Assembly: GCA_023396215.1 (NCBI GenBank)
Contig: JAEWWW010000063.1
Span: forward strand, 1-30,648
From: Bacillota bacterium
GTDB taxonomy: Bacteria > Bacillota > Clostridia > Oscillospirales > Ruminococcaceae
Direction: 5' to 3'
Length of the DNA: 30,648 nucleotides
A program made the translations under genes and the position numbers. Below the pieces are notes generated by a model. The model did not search any database, was not told where the DNA came from, and saw only the letters and a list, made by a program, of their open reading frames with translations. Shown in pieces: positions 1-6,832 of this stretch. Every line of letters begins with the position of its first letter. Within the stretch, counting starts at the first letter, position 1.

Positions 1-83
1 AGATTAAGCAGGCGGTAGAGGTGTTTAAATACTACGGGCAGGGCACAGCCGCACCGCCGGAAGAGCTGGTAAAACGGCGCTAA
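1..83 (+). CDS. 3' end of a second class II aldolase copy (partial)
   Basis: Reading from base 3, this fragment encodes the last 26 residues, ending EELVKRR and TAA. These residues are identical to the C-terminus of the aldolase at 195-869 on the other strand. The 5' part lies outside the window. If real, it is a convergent paralogue with one synonymous base change. If the palindrome is an artefact, it is a mirror image of the neighbouring gene and not a separate gene. Confidence 0.4.
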   Translation, partial: IKQAVEVFKYYGQGTAAPPEELVKRR

Positions 84-120
84 AACATTGTTTTGCGACA
101 GATAAAAACCTGCTAATACC

Positions 121-157
121 AAAACAGCGGCATGGGGTAACCCCATGCCGCTGTTTT
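121..157. terminator. Bidirectional rho-independent terminator
   Basis: A perfect stem, AAAACAGCGGCATGGGG, with a three-base loop (TAA) and its complement ending in CTGTTTT. It has an A-tract on one side and a T-tract on the other, so it can terminate on both strands. On the minus strand it follows the aldolase stop codon by about 40 bases and is the natural end of the PTS/ulaE unit. Confidence 0.8.
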
Positions 158-194
158 GGTATTAGCAGGTTTTTAACTGTCGCAAAACAATGTT

Positions 195-869
195 TTAGCG
201 CCGTTTTACCAGCTCTTCCGGCGGGGCGGCTGTGCCCTGCCCGTAGTATTTAAACACCTCTACCGCCTGCTTAATCTGCTCATCGGTCATCATGCGGGGG
301 GTGCCCAGCGAGCAACTGGCGATATGGCATTTCGCCGCTTCCTCAAGGTAGACGCACGCATAGAGGGCCTGCTTGAGGGAATCGCCCACCGCAATGACCC
401 CGTGGTGGCGCAGAATAACCGCAAGGCTGTCGCCCAGATAGTTGCAGGTATCAATGCCCATATCAACGCTGGCGGCCGAGCTGAAGGGGGTGACCTTGAC
501 GCTGCCCTGTGTTGCGTTGGCCAGGGTGGTCAGGTTGACCTTAAACTCATCCTCCACCTGCCCGATGGCGGTGGCGTAGGGCTGATGGGTGTGTATCACG
601 GCGTTTACATTGGGCTTATGCCTGTAGATATAGAGCAGCGCTTCGGTATCCACCGAGGCCTTGCGCGTTCCCTCAATAATTTTGCCGTCCAAATCCATGA
701 CGAGGATATCGTCTGCCACCATATCCTCATAAATCATGCCGGAGGGGGTCACCAAAACCTCCCCTGTGGGCATGCGGCAGCTCACATTGCCGCCCGAAAG
801 AGCGATTAACCCGTATCTGTCCAACTGGGTTCCGGCTTTAATCACCGCTAATTTCTCTTGTTCAAACAT
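195..869 (-). CDS. Class II aldolase/epimerase, UlaF-position enzyme
   Basis: A 224-residue class II aldolase/adducin-family protein, the family of L-fuculose-phosphate aldolase and L-ribulose-5-phosphate 4-epimerase. Visible motifs are GGNVS near residue 26, TPSG near 41, the zinc pair H93 and H95 (HTH), and a further zinc histidine in RHHG near 155. It is the last gene after ulaE, so the expected job is the 4-epimerisation of L-ribulose 5-phosphate to D-xylulose 5-phosphate. At the position equivalent to E73 of fuculose aldolase it has D74, as epimerases do. The residue I align with epimerase D120 is N118, so aldolase activity on another sugar phosphate remains possible. I chose the ATG at 867-869, which follows AAGGAAGGAG at 10 bases; an ATG three codons upstream (876-878) is the alternative. 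No symbol is given because epimerase and aldolase cannot be separated by eye. Confidence 0.85.
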   Translation of the reverse strand: MFEQEKLAVIKAGTQLDRYGLIALSGGNVSCRMPTGEVLVTPSGMIYEDMVADDILVMDLDGKIIEGTRKASVDTEALLYIYRHKPNVNAVIHTHQPYATAIGQVEDEFKVNLTTLANATQGSVKVTPFSSAASVDMGIDTCNYLGDSLAVILRHHGVIAVGDSLKQALYACVYLEEAAKCHIASCSLGTPRMMTDEQIKQAVEVFKYYGQGTAAPPEELVKRR

Positions 870-954
870 AATAGCCATGCTCCTTCCTTCTGCTTGTTTC
901 ACAAGCAAGCTTCTATTCAATCCTGTTGATATGCCTGTTCGCGGGCCGCATAGC

Positions 955-1800
955 TTAAACCCGGACGGCGCTTATCTTCTCTCTGATAAAACGGCTGGCG
1001 GTTTCGAGGTAAGGCACAAATTCCATATCCTCGTTGCTCCACATCTCTGCGATGAGCAGGCCGCAGTAGTTTTGACGGGCAAAGGTGGCAAAGCAGGCGT
1101 CAAAATCCACAATGCCGTCGCCAAAGGGCACCTCCCGGCATACCTGCGGGTAAGCGTCCTTCACATGAACAGCGACAATGTGCTGCCCACCGTCGATAAA
1201 GTCCTTGGCGGGGTCGTAGCCTGCCGAAGCTACGTTGCCGGTATCATAGTAGATTTGCAGGAAGGGCGAACCCACCTCCCGCACAAAGTCGAGAACCTTT
1301 CCGGCGGTGTTGGAATAGGGGCAGTCCATCACCTCGAGGGAGAGCATCACCCCATGTGACGCCGCATACGCGGTGCAGATGCGCAGCGCATCACGAAACA
1401 GCCGGTCGTTCTCAGGGGTGCCCTGCCGTTCAAAAACGTCATAAGCCGCCAACTGAATTACACGAACGCCCAGCTTAACCGCCAGTCTTATCCCCTTTTT
1501 CACAATCTCGATGCCCTGATCCCTGATATCCTTCCGGTCATCCCCCAGCGGGAAATAACGGTTGGCGGTGAGGGCCATGGTCAGAAGAGGAACGCCGGTT
1601 TCCTCTATTGCTCTGCGGATATCCGCAATCTCCTGCTCGCTCCAGTCCAGCCTGTGGATTCTGGGTGAGAGCCCGTCGATACTAAGTTCTATAAAATCGT
1701 AGCCCGATGCCTTGGCAAGCTCCATTTTTTCGCGCCAGCTCAATTGAAGAGGGATGGCTTTTTCATAAATGCCAAGCTTGAGGTCTTGCAGTTTGGTCAA
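955..1800 (-). CDS. ulaE: L-ribulose/L-xylulose-5-phosphate 3-epimerase UlaE
   Basis: A 281-residue TIM-barrel sugar-phosphate epimerase (AP endonuclease 2 fold). In ascorbate catabolism the family converts L-xylulose 5-phosphate to L-ribulose 5-phosphate. The N-terminus (LGIYEKAIP), the FPLG segment, VIQLAAYDV and VAVHVKD closely resemble E. coli UlaE as I recall it. The four metal ligands fall one residue from the E. coli positions: E156 (SLEVMD), D186 (YYDTGN), H212 (VHVKD) and E252 (AEMWS). The start codon is TTG at 1798-1800, nine bases after GAGGAGG; no ATG fits better. It lies between the DeoR regulator and the aldolase/epimerase, with 79 and 85 bases between genes, so the three are probably co-transcribed. 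Confidence 0.93.
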   Translation of the reverse strand: MTKLQDLKLGIYEKAIPLQLSWREKMELAKASGYDFIELSIDGLSPRIHRLDWSEQEIADIRRAIEETGVPLLTMALTANRYFPLGDDRKDIRDQGIEIVKKGIRLAVKLGVRVIQLAAYDVFERQGTPENDRLFRDALRICTAYAASHGVMLSLEVMDCPYSNTAGKVLDFVREVGSPFLQIYYDTGNVASAGYDPAKDFIDGGQHIVAVHVKDAYPQVCREVPFGDGIVDFDACFATFARQNYCGLLIAEMWSNEDMEFVPYLETASRFIREKISAVRV

Positions 1801-1879
1801 TCAGAGTACCTCCTCTGGGGTGGCCGTTACCCTGACAACAGGCTGGGCATTTGCCATAGTGCAAACGCCGCCTTTTATT

Positions 1880-2650
1880 TTATACGGTAATGCAGTCGAC
1901 CCCCATATTTTTAAGGGTTTTCAGTGTGTTTTCGTCAATCTCTTTGCCTGTGATAATGTGGTGTACCCGTTCAATATCGCAGACCTTGATAAAGGCCAGG
2001 TTGTTAAATTTGCTGTGATCGCACAGGAGGAACACCTCATTGGCCGATTCTATCAGCTTGCTTTTGGTGCCGATATCCACCTCTGTGTATCCCATAATGC
2101 CCTGGCTGAGATCCACGGCGTCGGCGCTGATAAAAGCCTTATCCACGCGGATGCGGCTCATCATATCCTGCGCAAAAAAGCCGTGGGTAGAGCAGTAGTT
2201 TTTCTTAATAAAGCCGCCCACCATAAGGACGTCGAAATGCTGCCGGGTCGAAAGCTCGACGCCAATCAGCAGGTCGTAGGTCACAACGCTGAGCCGAAGC
2301 TCGTTGTTCAGCAGCTTGGCAAGCTCCAGAACGGTGGTGCCCGAGGCGAGGGCGATGCATTCATCCTCTTTGATGTACTTCAGGGCAGCAGCGGCCATGC
2401 GGGCTTTTTCTTCCATGTTCATGCTGCCCCGCGCCCACAGCGAAGGCTCTTCCTTCATGCCCCGGCCATGGTTTAGAGATACAATCCCGCCCCGTGTTTT
2501 CTCAATGAGGCCTTCTGCCGCCAACTCGTCTACGTCGCGGCGGATGGTTGCGCTGGATACCGCCAGCTGACCGGCTATGGTATCAAAAGAAACTATCTCA
2601 TGCTCGTTAACCAGTGAAATGATTTTGTTTTTTCTTTCAGCCTTAATCAT
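1880..2650 (-). CDS. DeoR/GlpR-family transcriptional regulator
   Basis: A 256-residue DeoR-type repressor. Residues 1-57 form the winged helix-turn-helix, with the signature SSATIRRDVDELAAEG, followed by GLIEKTRGG. The rest is the DeoR C-terminal sensor domain of isomerase-like fold, which in this family binds a sugar phosphate (seen in segments such as ALASGTTVLELA and DKAFISADAVD). E. coli UlaR belongs to the same family, so control of this ascorbate locus is the obvious inference. It sits between the PTS genes and the epimerase genes rather than at an end of the cluster. Its operators are probably in the divergent region at 5243-5688. Its effector and exact targets are not visible. Confidence 0.9.
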   Translation of the reverse strand: MIKAERKNKIISLVNEHEIVSFDTIAGQLAVSSATIRRDVDELAAEGLIEKTRGGIVSLNHGRGMKEEPSLWARGSMNMEEKARMAAAALKYIKEDECIALASGTTVLELAKLLNNELRLSVVTYDLLIGVELSTRQHFDVLMVGGFIKKNYCSTHGFFAQDMMSRIRVDKAFISADAVDLSQGIMGYTEVDIGTKSKLIESANEVFLLCDHSKFNNLAFIKVCDIERVHHIITGKEIDENTLKTLKNMGVDCITV

Positions 2651-2814
2651 TGCGTAAATCCTCTAAAAATCATTATTTGATATAAATACACAACATAAAA
2701 CAGTTCTTTATGGCCATAACCGGCACAGAACGCTGTGTCGGTTACCTTGCGGTAAATTGGATGAACGGCTACACGCCGGGCAAACGCCTTTGGGCGCCCC
2801 GGCGTCCATCGAGG
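2651..2814 (-). other. Spacer with two adjacent stem-loops
   Basis: This 164-base gap between PTS IIB and the DeoR gene holds two hairpins. The first spans 2717-2744, with 12-base arms (TAACCGGCACAG and its complement, one mismatch) and an AACG loop. The second spans 2773-2805, with outer arms ACGCCGGG and CCCGGCGT and an inner CGCC-TTTG-GGCG stem. Neither is followed by a T-tract on the minus strand, so they look more like mRNA-stabilising or processing structures than terminators. Confidence 0.6.
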
Positions 2815-3105
2815 TTATTTGTTCAAAAGCTTTTCCTGAATTTTAGCTTCAATCTCTTTTTCGTCCAAAAGGTTTCTAAGGCCGATGATAACGGTGCCCT
2901 TGGCTTCAGCGCTCGCAAACTGGGCAACAAAGTTTTCAGATACAAACACCGCGTTGTAATTGGAAGCCATGCTCTTAGCCGCGCCGATGCTGTTGTGATC
3001 GATGGAAGCATCGAGCCCAAGCTTTTTGAAAACCTTGGCGATTTTCATTTTAATCATCTGGCTAGAACCCATCCCGTTACCACATGCTGCAAGAACCTTT
3101 AACAT
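2815..3105 (-). CDS. ulaB: PTS EIIB component, ascorbate (UlaB/SgaB) type
   Basis: A 96-residue cytoplasmic IIB protein of the ascorbate-type phosphotransferase system. The phosphorylated cysteine is C8 in AACGNGMGSS, just after the first beta strand, as is typical of the lactate/ascorbate IIB fold. It takes phosphate from IIA and gives it to the sugar in the IIC channel. The start is the ATG at 3103-3105, nine bases after GAAGGAG. An in-frame GTG six codons upstream overlaps the ribosome site and is unlikely. The name rests on the flanking UlaA-type IIC and the rest of the ascorbate pathway. A terminator-like hairpin separates it from IIC. Confidence 0.9.
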   Translation of the reverse strand: MLKVLAACGNGMGSSQMIKMKIAKVFKKLGLDASIDHNSIGAAKSMASNYNAVFVSENFVAQFASAEAKGTVIIGLRNLLDEKEIEAKIQEKLLNK

Positions 3106-3164
3106 TGGTCTGCACTCCTTCACAATTGATTTCTATTATAGAGTATCTCTGAGATAAAAAACAA

Positions 3165-3194
3165 GGGGCTCCCGGCGTTGCTGCTAGGAGCCCC
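3165..3194 (-). terminator. Intra-operon terminator or attenuator between IIC and IIB
   Basis: On the minus strand GGGGCTCC (3187-3194) pairs perfectly with GGAGCCCC (3165-3172) across a 14-base loop and is followed by TTGTTTTTTAT. This is the form of a rho-independent terminator, yet IIB and the other genes downstream belong to the same pathway. It may end only part of the transcripts, or protect the 3' end of a processed IIA-IIC message, so that IIB and the enzymes are made in different amounts. Confidence 0.65.
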
Positions 3195-3252
3195 CGACGC
3201 TTGGTCATCATAGATTCATTTTAAAAACAGACTATGATAGATAAGGGAGAAT

Positions 3253-4707
3253 TTATACGACAATACCCTTCTTTTCCTTATATGCTTCATAGTCTTCCGC
3301 AATCAGGAAGTAATACTCTTTGTTCTTTCTGTACTGAAGCTGCGGGATAGCCAGCAGGACGGCCATGCAGATAGCGAAGCCGATCCACTGGGCATTTTTG
3401 AGCAGCAAGCCGCCAATCAGCCAGATGCTGGACATATCGAAGTTGCCATGCCAGCCGCCGAACGCAGCGGTCTGGAACAGGGATGCGCAGAGCGCGCCGC
3501 CCAGTACCTGAATGATGCCGGAGCAGAAAGTGAGAACCGCAACCGCTTTGAAGCCGCCTTTTTTGTTGGCGAACACGGCGAAGGTTCCGTTGTCAAAGAA
3601 CACCGGCACAAAGCCTGTGATAATCAGAATCGGGCTCTTGAAAACAACCAGCCCAAGGATTGCTATAAACTGGCCTATCGCGCCGAAGAGGAAGCCGAAG
3701 GTCACGGCGTTGGGATGACCGAAGCCATAAGTCGCGGCGCAGTCGATGGCGGGCATCGAACCGGGCAGCAGCTTCTCGGAAATACCGGTGAAGGACTCGG
3801 TCAGCTCGGCGACGAACATGCGAACGCCCAACTGCAGGATAGACAGGTATACGGCAAAGGTGAAGGCGATTTTGATAATGTAGAAAATGAAGCTGCCAGC
3901 AGCTGCGCTGGGATCCAGCGTGGCCATGAGATCTTTGCCCAGCAGCAGGATGATGACGCCGAAGAACAGCAGCATCAGCGAGCCGGTAGCAACCACGTTG
4001 TCGTTGAAGATGGAAAGGAAGCCGGGAAGCTCCATGTCTTCCAGTTTCTTTCTCTTTTTGTCGACCTTGGGAGCCAGCTTGTCAACAAACCAGACGCCGA
4101 ACATCTGCTGATGTCCAACGGCAAAGCCGCCGCCGTCGGTCAGGTTCTGAGTGGCTTCCACCGTCAGGTTGGAGGATACCGACCAGTAAGCACCCAGCAG
4201 CAAACCAAGCATTACAACGGTAGGCATGTCCGCAAGGCTGGGGAACGCCAGCATCATAATCCACAGCGCAGTGGTAGACTGCTGAACCATGATGTGACCG
4301 GTGATGAACACGGTGCGGCATTTGGTAATCTTGCGCAGCGCAACCAACAGAATGTTGAACACAAAGGCGACCAGCAGGGCCACCATGGTCAGCGATGTGG
4401 TGCGCCCCACACTCTCGATGGCCGAAAGCGCGGCGGACTGACCAAAATAGGGGTCGATAACCGCAGCCGAGAGGTTAAAACGGGTGCTCAGGCCCGCAAG
4501 AATCGGGCGGAAGGTGGTGACCAGGCCACCGGCGCCCACGTTCAGAATCAGATAACCGACGGTTGCTTTCACAAAGCCGGCATATGCTTCATAAAGGGGC
4601 TTCTTCATCAGCAGGTAACCTAACAATACCAGAATACCTACAAAGAAAGCGGGCTGGGTCAGGATGTTTGTCTGGAAAAACGACCAGATTTTAAGGATAA
4701 TGTCCAT
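3253..4707 (-). CDS. ulaA: PTS EIIC component, ascorbate (UlaA/SgaT) type
   Basis: A 484-residue polytopic membrane permease, the sugar-translocating subunit of the ascorbate PTS. The N-terminal stretch (KIWSFFQTNILTQPAFF, then VGILVLLGYLLMKKPLYEA) is characteristic of the UlaA/SgaT family. I count roughly ten or more hydrophobic segments separated by short loops, one of them charged (PKVDKKRKKLEDME) and probably cytoplasmic. The start is the ATG at 4705-4707, five bases after GAGGAGG; a GTG six codons upstream overlaps that site. It is translated after IIA (gap of 97 bases) and before IIB. With IIA and IIB it would import L-ascorbate as L-ascorbate 6-phosphate. Substrate assignment rests on family and on the ulaG, ulaD and ulaE genes nearby. 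Confidence 0.93.
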   Translation of the reverse strand: MDIILKIWSFFQTNILTQPAFFVGILVLLGYLLMKKPLYEAYAGFVKATVGYLILNVGAGGLVTTFRPILAGLSTRFNLSAAVIDPYFGQSAALSAIESVGRTTSLTMVALLVAFVFNILLVALRKITKCRTVFITGHIMVQQSTTALWIMMLAFPSLADMPTVVMLGLLLGAYWSVSSNLTVEATQNLTDGGGFAVGHQQMFGVWFVDKLAPKVDKKRKKLEDMELPGFLSIFNDNVVATGSLMLLFFGVIILLLGKDLMATLDPSAAAGSFIFYIIKIAFTFAVYLSILQLGVRMFVAELTESFTGISEKLLPGSMPAIDCAATYGFGHPNAVTFGFLFGAIGQFIAILGLVVFKSPILIITGFVPVFFDNGTFAVFANKKGGFKAVAVLTFCSGIIQVLGGALCASLFQTAAFGGWHGNFDMSSIWLIGGLLLKNAQWIGFAICMAVLLAIPQLQYRKNKEYYFLIAEDYEAYKEKKGIVV

Positions 4708-4804
4708 ATGTACCTCCTCGTGCACATTTTATTCCGTTTAAAGGCGCGACAGGATGACCAACTGCCGCTTCCCTGTTGGAACCGTAAAATAATAATAGGG
4801 TGGT

Positions 4805-5242
4805 TTATAGCAGAGCTTCAATCTCTTCAAGGGTGGTGGCTTCTGCTATTTTTGCTATCAACTCTTCGTCGCAGAGCACCTTCATAAGCCTCTTCAGGTT
4901 TTTCAGATGGTCTTCCTCATTATTGGAAGCGAGTACGAAAAACAGCCGGGCGTTTTTATCCGAGTCTTCCGGGTCAAAGACCACCGGGGTGTTGGATTTC
5001 ATAAAGCAGACGGTGGTTTCGTTGACGTTGTCGGGGTCGGCCGCGTGAGGGAGCGCGATGTCGGGGGCGATGACAATATAGGGGCCGAACTCATGCACAC
5101 TGCGGACAATGCTGTCGGCATAGGCCGGCTTGACCGCTCCTGCGTCGATGAGCGGCTGTACCGATGCCCGAACGGCGTCTTCCCAGTTGGAAAAACTCTC
5201 GTGCAGCGAACAGTAGCCCTTGTCGAACAATTCTTTTAACAT
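4805..5242 (-). CDS. ulaC: PTS EIIA component, ascorbate/mannitol-fructose type
   Basis: A 145-residue cytoplasmic IIA domain protein of the fructose/mannitol fold, as in UlaC. The phosphoryl-accepting histidine is H66 in ALPHA, preceded by the usual YIVIAPDIALPH strand. It receives phosphate from HPr and passes it to IIB C8. The start is the ATG at 5240-5242, seven bases after GAGGAGG. It is the first gene of the minus-strand unit and faces the 446-base divergent control region. Length and fold match the family. Confidence 0.9.
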   Translation of the reverse strand: MLKELFDKGYCSLHESFSNWEDAVRASVQPLIDAGAVKPAYADSIVRSVHEFGPYIVIAPDIALPHAADPDNVNETTVCFMKSNTPVVFDPEDSDKNARLFFVLASNNEEDHLKNLKRLMKVLCDEELIAKIAEATTLEEIEALL

Positions 5243-5406
5243 GACTGTTCCTCCTCTTTCCCTGTGACGGCTCTAAACTATTTTGCACAAATGCTCAAAT
5301 CAACTCAATAATAATCAAAGTTGCATCGCCGGCATAAATTTTGTTTTGAGCATCATGAATAGTTTATCGAATTGCTTCAGAAATTATTTATCTCTATTAT
5401 CTTAAT

Positions 5407-5434
5407 ATAATACTTTTTTTTACCCAAAAGTAAA
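5407..5434 (-). promoter_or_regulatory. Candidate promoter of the PTS unit
   Basis: On the minus strand TTTACT (5429-5434) is followed after 16 bases by TATTAT (5407-5412). The match is modest and the leader to the IIA start would be about 150 bases. Other weak candidates exist in this AT-rich stretch, so this is only the best of several. Confidence 0.3.
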
Positions 5435-5587
5435 GATGAAAATTGAAATTTTTCTGTTCTCATTAAAAATTAATGATTGTTTTTGTTAATAATTGCAACG
5501 TTTTTTTATGTTTGCTAGCAATACCCAAATTTTTTTGCATAATTTAAGGCTGTTTTCTAAAATATTTTGCAATTATTATCTTTTCTA

Positions 5588-5616
5588 TTGAATCTGCGGG
5601 AGGCATACTGTATAAT
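5588..5616 (+). promoter_or_regulatory. Sigma-A-type promoter of the ulaG unit
   Basis: TTGAAT (5588-5593) and a consensus TATAAT (5611-5616) are separated by exactly 17 bases. Transcription would start near 5623, about 66 bases before ulaG. The arm TTGCAATTATT of an inverted repeat ends 11 bases upstream of the -35 box, well placed for an operator. Confidence 0.75.
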
Positions 5617-5688
5617 AATGAAAAAAGTAATTGATTCCTTGCCTGCCAAGGTTTCTGAAATGTAATTTTTCGAAAAGGAGTTAAAATT

Positions 5689-6753
5689 ATGGCTAAAGTA
5701 AATGAAGTCACCAGAGAATCCTGGATTTTGAGCACCTTTCCCGAGTGGGGAACCTGGCTCAACGAAGAGATTGACGCAACCAATGTGGAGAAGGGCAAGT
5801 TTTCCATGTGGTGGCTCGGCTGCACCGGCATCTGGGTCAAAACAGAAAACGCCACCAATATTGTTGTGGACTATTGGTGCGGCTCGGGCAAACGCACCCA
5901 TGCCAAGGGCCTGATTGACCCTGAGCATCAGATGGCCAAGATGAGCGGCTGCGTCAAGATGCAGCCCAACCTGCGCGCTGTCCCCGCGGTTATCGACCCC
6001 TTTGCCATCACCAAGCTGGACGCCGTGCTGGCCAGCCATACCCATAGCGACCACATTGACGTGAACCTGGCGGCGGCTGTGCTCAATAACATTGAGGAGC
6101 CTATCCCCTTCATCGGTTCCAAGTTTGCCACCGACCAGTGGAGAAGCTGGGGCGTGCCCGAGGACCGTCTGGTAACCGTGCGGCCCGGCGATGTTGTGAA
6201 GGTTAAGGATATTGAGATTGTCGCGGTGGAATCCTATGACAGAACCATTTTAATCACCAATCCTCCCAGCGGCGATATCACCGGCATGATCACCGACGAC
6301 ATGGACGACCGCGCCGTCAGCTATGTGATTAAGACTCCGGCAGGCACCATCTACCACAGCGGCGACTCCCATTACGGCAACGGCTATGCCAAGCACGGCA
6401 ACGAGTTTGACATCGACGTAGCCTTTGGCTCTTACGGCGAAAACCCCCGCGGCATCACCGATAAGATGACCTCCAGCGACATTCTGCGTATGGGCGAGGC
6501 GCTTAACTGCAAGGTGATGATTCCTTATCACCATGATATTTGGACCAACTTCAAGGCCGATACCAACGAGATTTTGGCCCTGTACAATATGAGAAAGAAC
6601 CGCTTGCAATACAAATTTAAGCCCTTTATCTGGGATGTGGGCGGCCAGTTCGTTTGGCCGGACGATAAGGATAAGCTTGAGTACCACTACCCCAGAGGCT
6701 TTGACGATTGCTTCACCAACCCCATCAACCTGCCCTACCCCAGCTTCCTTTAA
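5689..6753 (+). CDS. ulaG: L-ascorbate-6-phosphate lactonase UlaG
   Basis: A 354-residue metallo-beta-lactamase-fold lactonase that opens the lactone ring of L-ascorbate 6-phosphate to give 3-keto-L-gulonate 6-phosphate in the cytoplasm. The metal motif HTHSDHID is at residues 117-124, with downstream ligands in HSGDSHYG and PYHHDIW. The N-terminus (VTRESWILSTFPEWGTWLNE) and the WWLGCTGIW segment are hallmarks of UlaG, and the length is the same as I recall for E. coli UlaG. The ATG follows AAGGAG at eight bases. It opens the plus-strand unit directly after a good promoter. Confidence 0.96.
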   Translation: MAKVNEVTRESWILSTFPEWGTWLNEEIDATNVEKGKFSMWWLGCTGIWVKTENATNIVVDYWCGSGKRTHAKGLIDPEHQMAKMSGCVKMQPNLRAVPAVIDPFAITKLDAVLASHTHSDHIDVNLAAAVLNNIEEPIPFIGSKFATDQWRSWGVPEDRLVTVRPGDVVKVKDIEIVAVESYDRTILITNPPSGDITGMITDDMDDRAVSYVIKTPAGTIYHSGDSHYGNGYAKHGNEFDIDVAFGSYGENPRGITDKMTSSDILRMGEALNCKVMIPYHHDIWTNFKADTNEILALYNMRKNRLQYKFKPFIWDVGGQFVWPDDKDKLEYHYPRGFDDCFTNPINLPYPSFL

Positions 6754-6832
6754 GCGGTAAAGGCAGGCAGGCGCCGCCAACCCTTCCCCCCGCGGCGGCC
6801 CGGCAAAAAGAACGGAGGTGGGCAGCCAACAG

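Larger units (their letters stand above)
1..277. repeat. Near-perfect inverted repeat at the window edge
   Basis: The first 277 bases fold on a centre at base 139. Base n pairs with base 278-n, with only two mismatches (53/225 and 102/176). The arms contain the 3' end of the same class II aldolase gene in opposite orientations, and the middle is a terminator-type hairpin. The 53/225 difference is synonymous (GCA against GCC, both Ala). It is either a fold-back assembly or amplification artefact at a contig end, or two convergent near-identical gene copies that share a terminator. Sequence alone cannot decide. Confidence 0.9.
5243..5688. promoter_or_regulatory. AT-rich divergent control region of the ascorbate locus
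   Basis: This 446-base gap separates the two divergent units and is far more AT-rich than its neighbours. It holds a clear plus-strand promoter (5588-5616), a weaker minus-strand candidate (5407-5434) and two inverted-repeat pairs. AATAATTGCAA (5488-5498) is matched by TTGCAATTATT (5567-5577), and ATGCTCAAA (5291-5299) by TTTGAGCAT (5345-5353). These are reasonable operator candidates for the DeoR-type regulator, whose relatives often bind distant sites and loop DNA. I saw no convincing catabolite-responsive element and no gene in it. Confidence 0.6.

Noticed and set aside
3448..4623. Plus-strand open frame of 391 codons opposite the PTS IIC gene
   Set aside because: Its translation is Q-, H- and G-rich without hydrophobic or domain structure, while the minus strand encodes a full permease.
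5500..5690. Catabolite-responsive element near the ulaG promoter
   Set aside because: No 14-base site close to the TGWAARCGNTWNCA consensus was found on either strand by eye.
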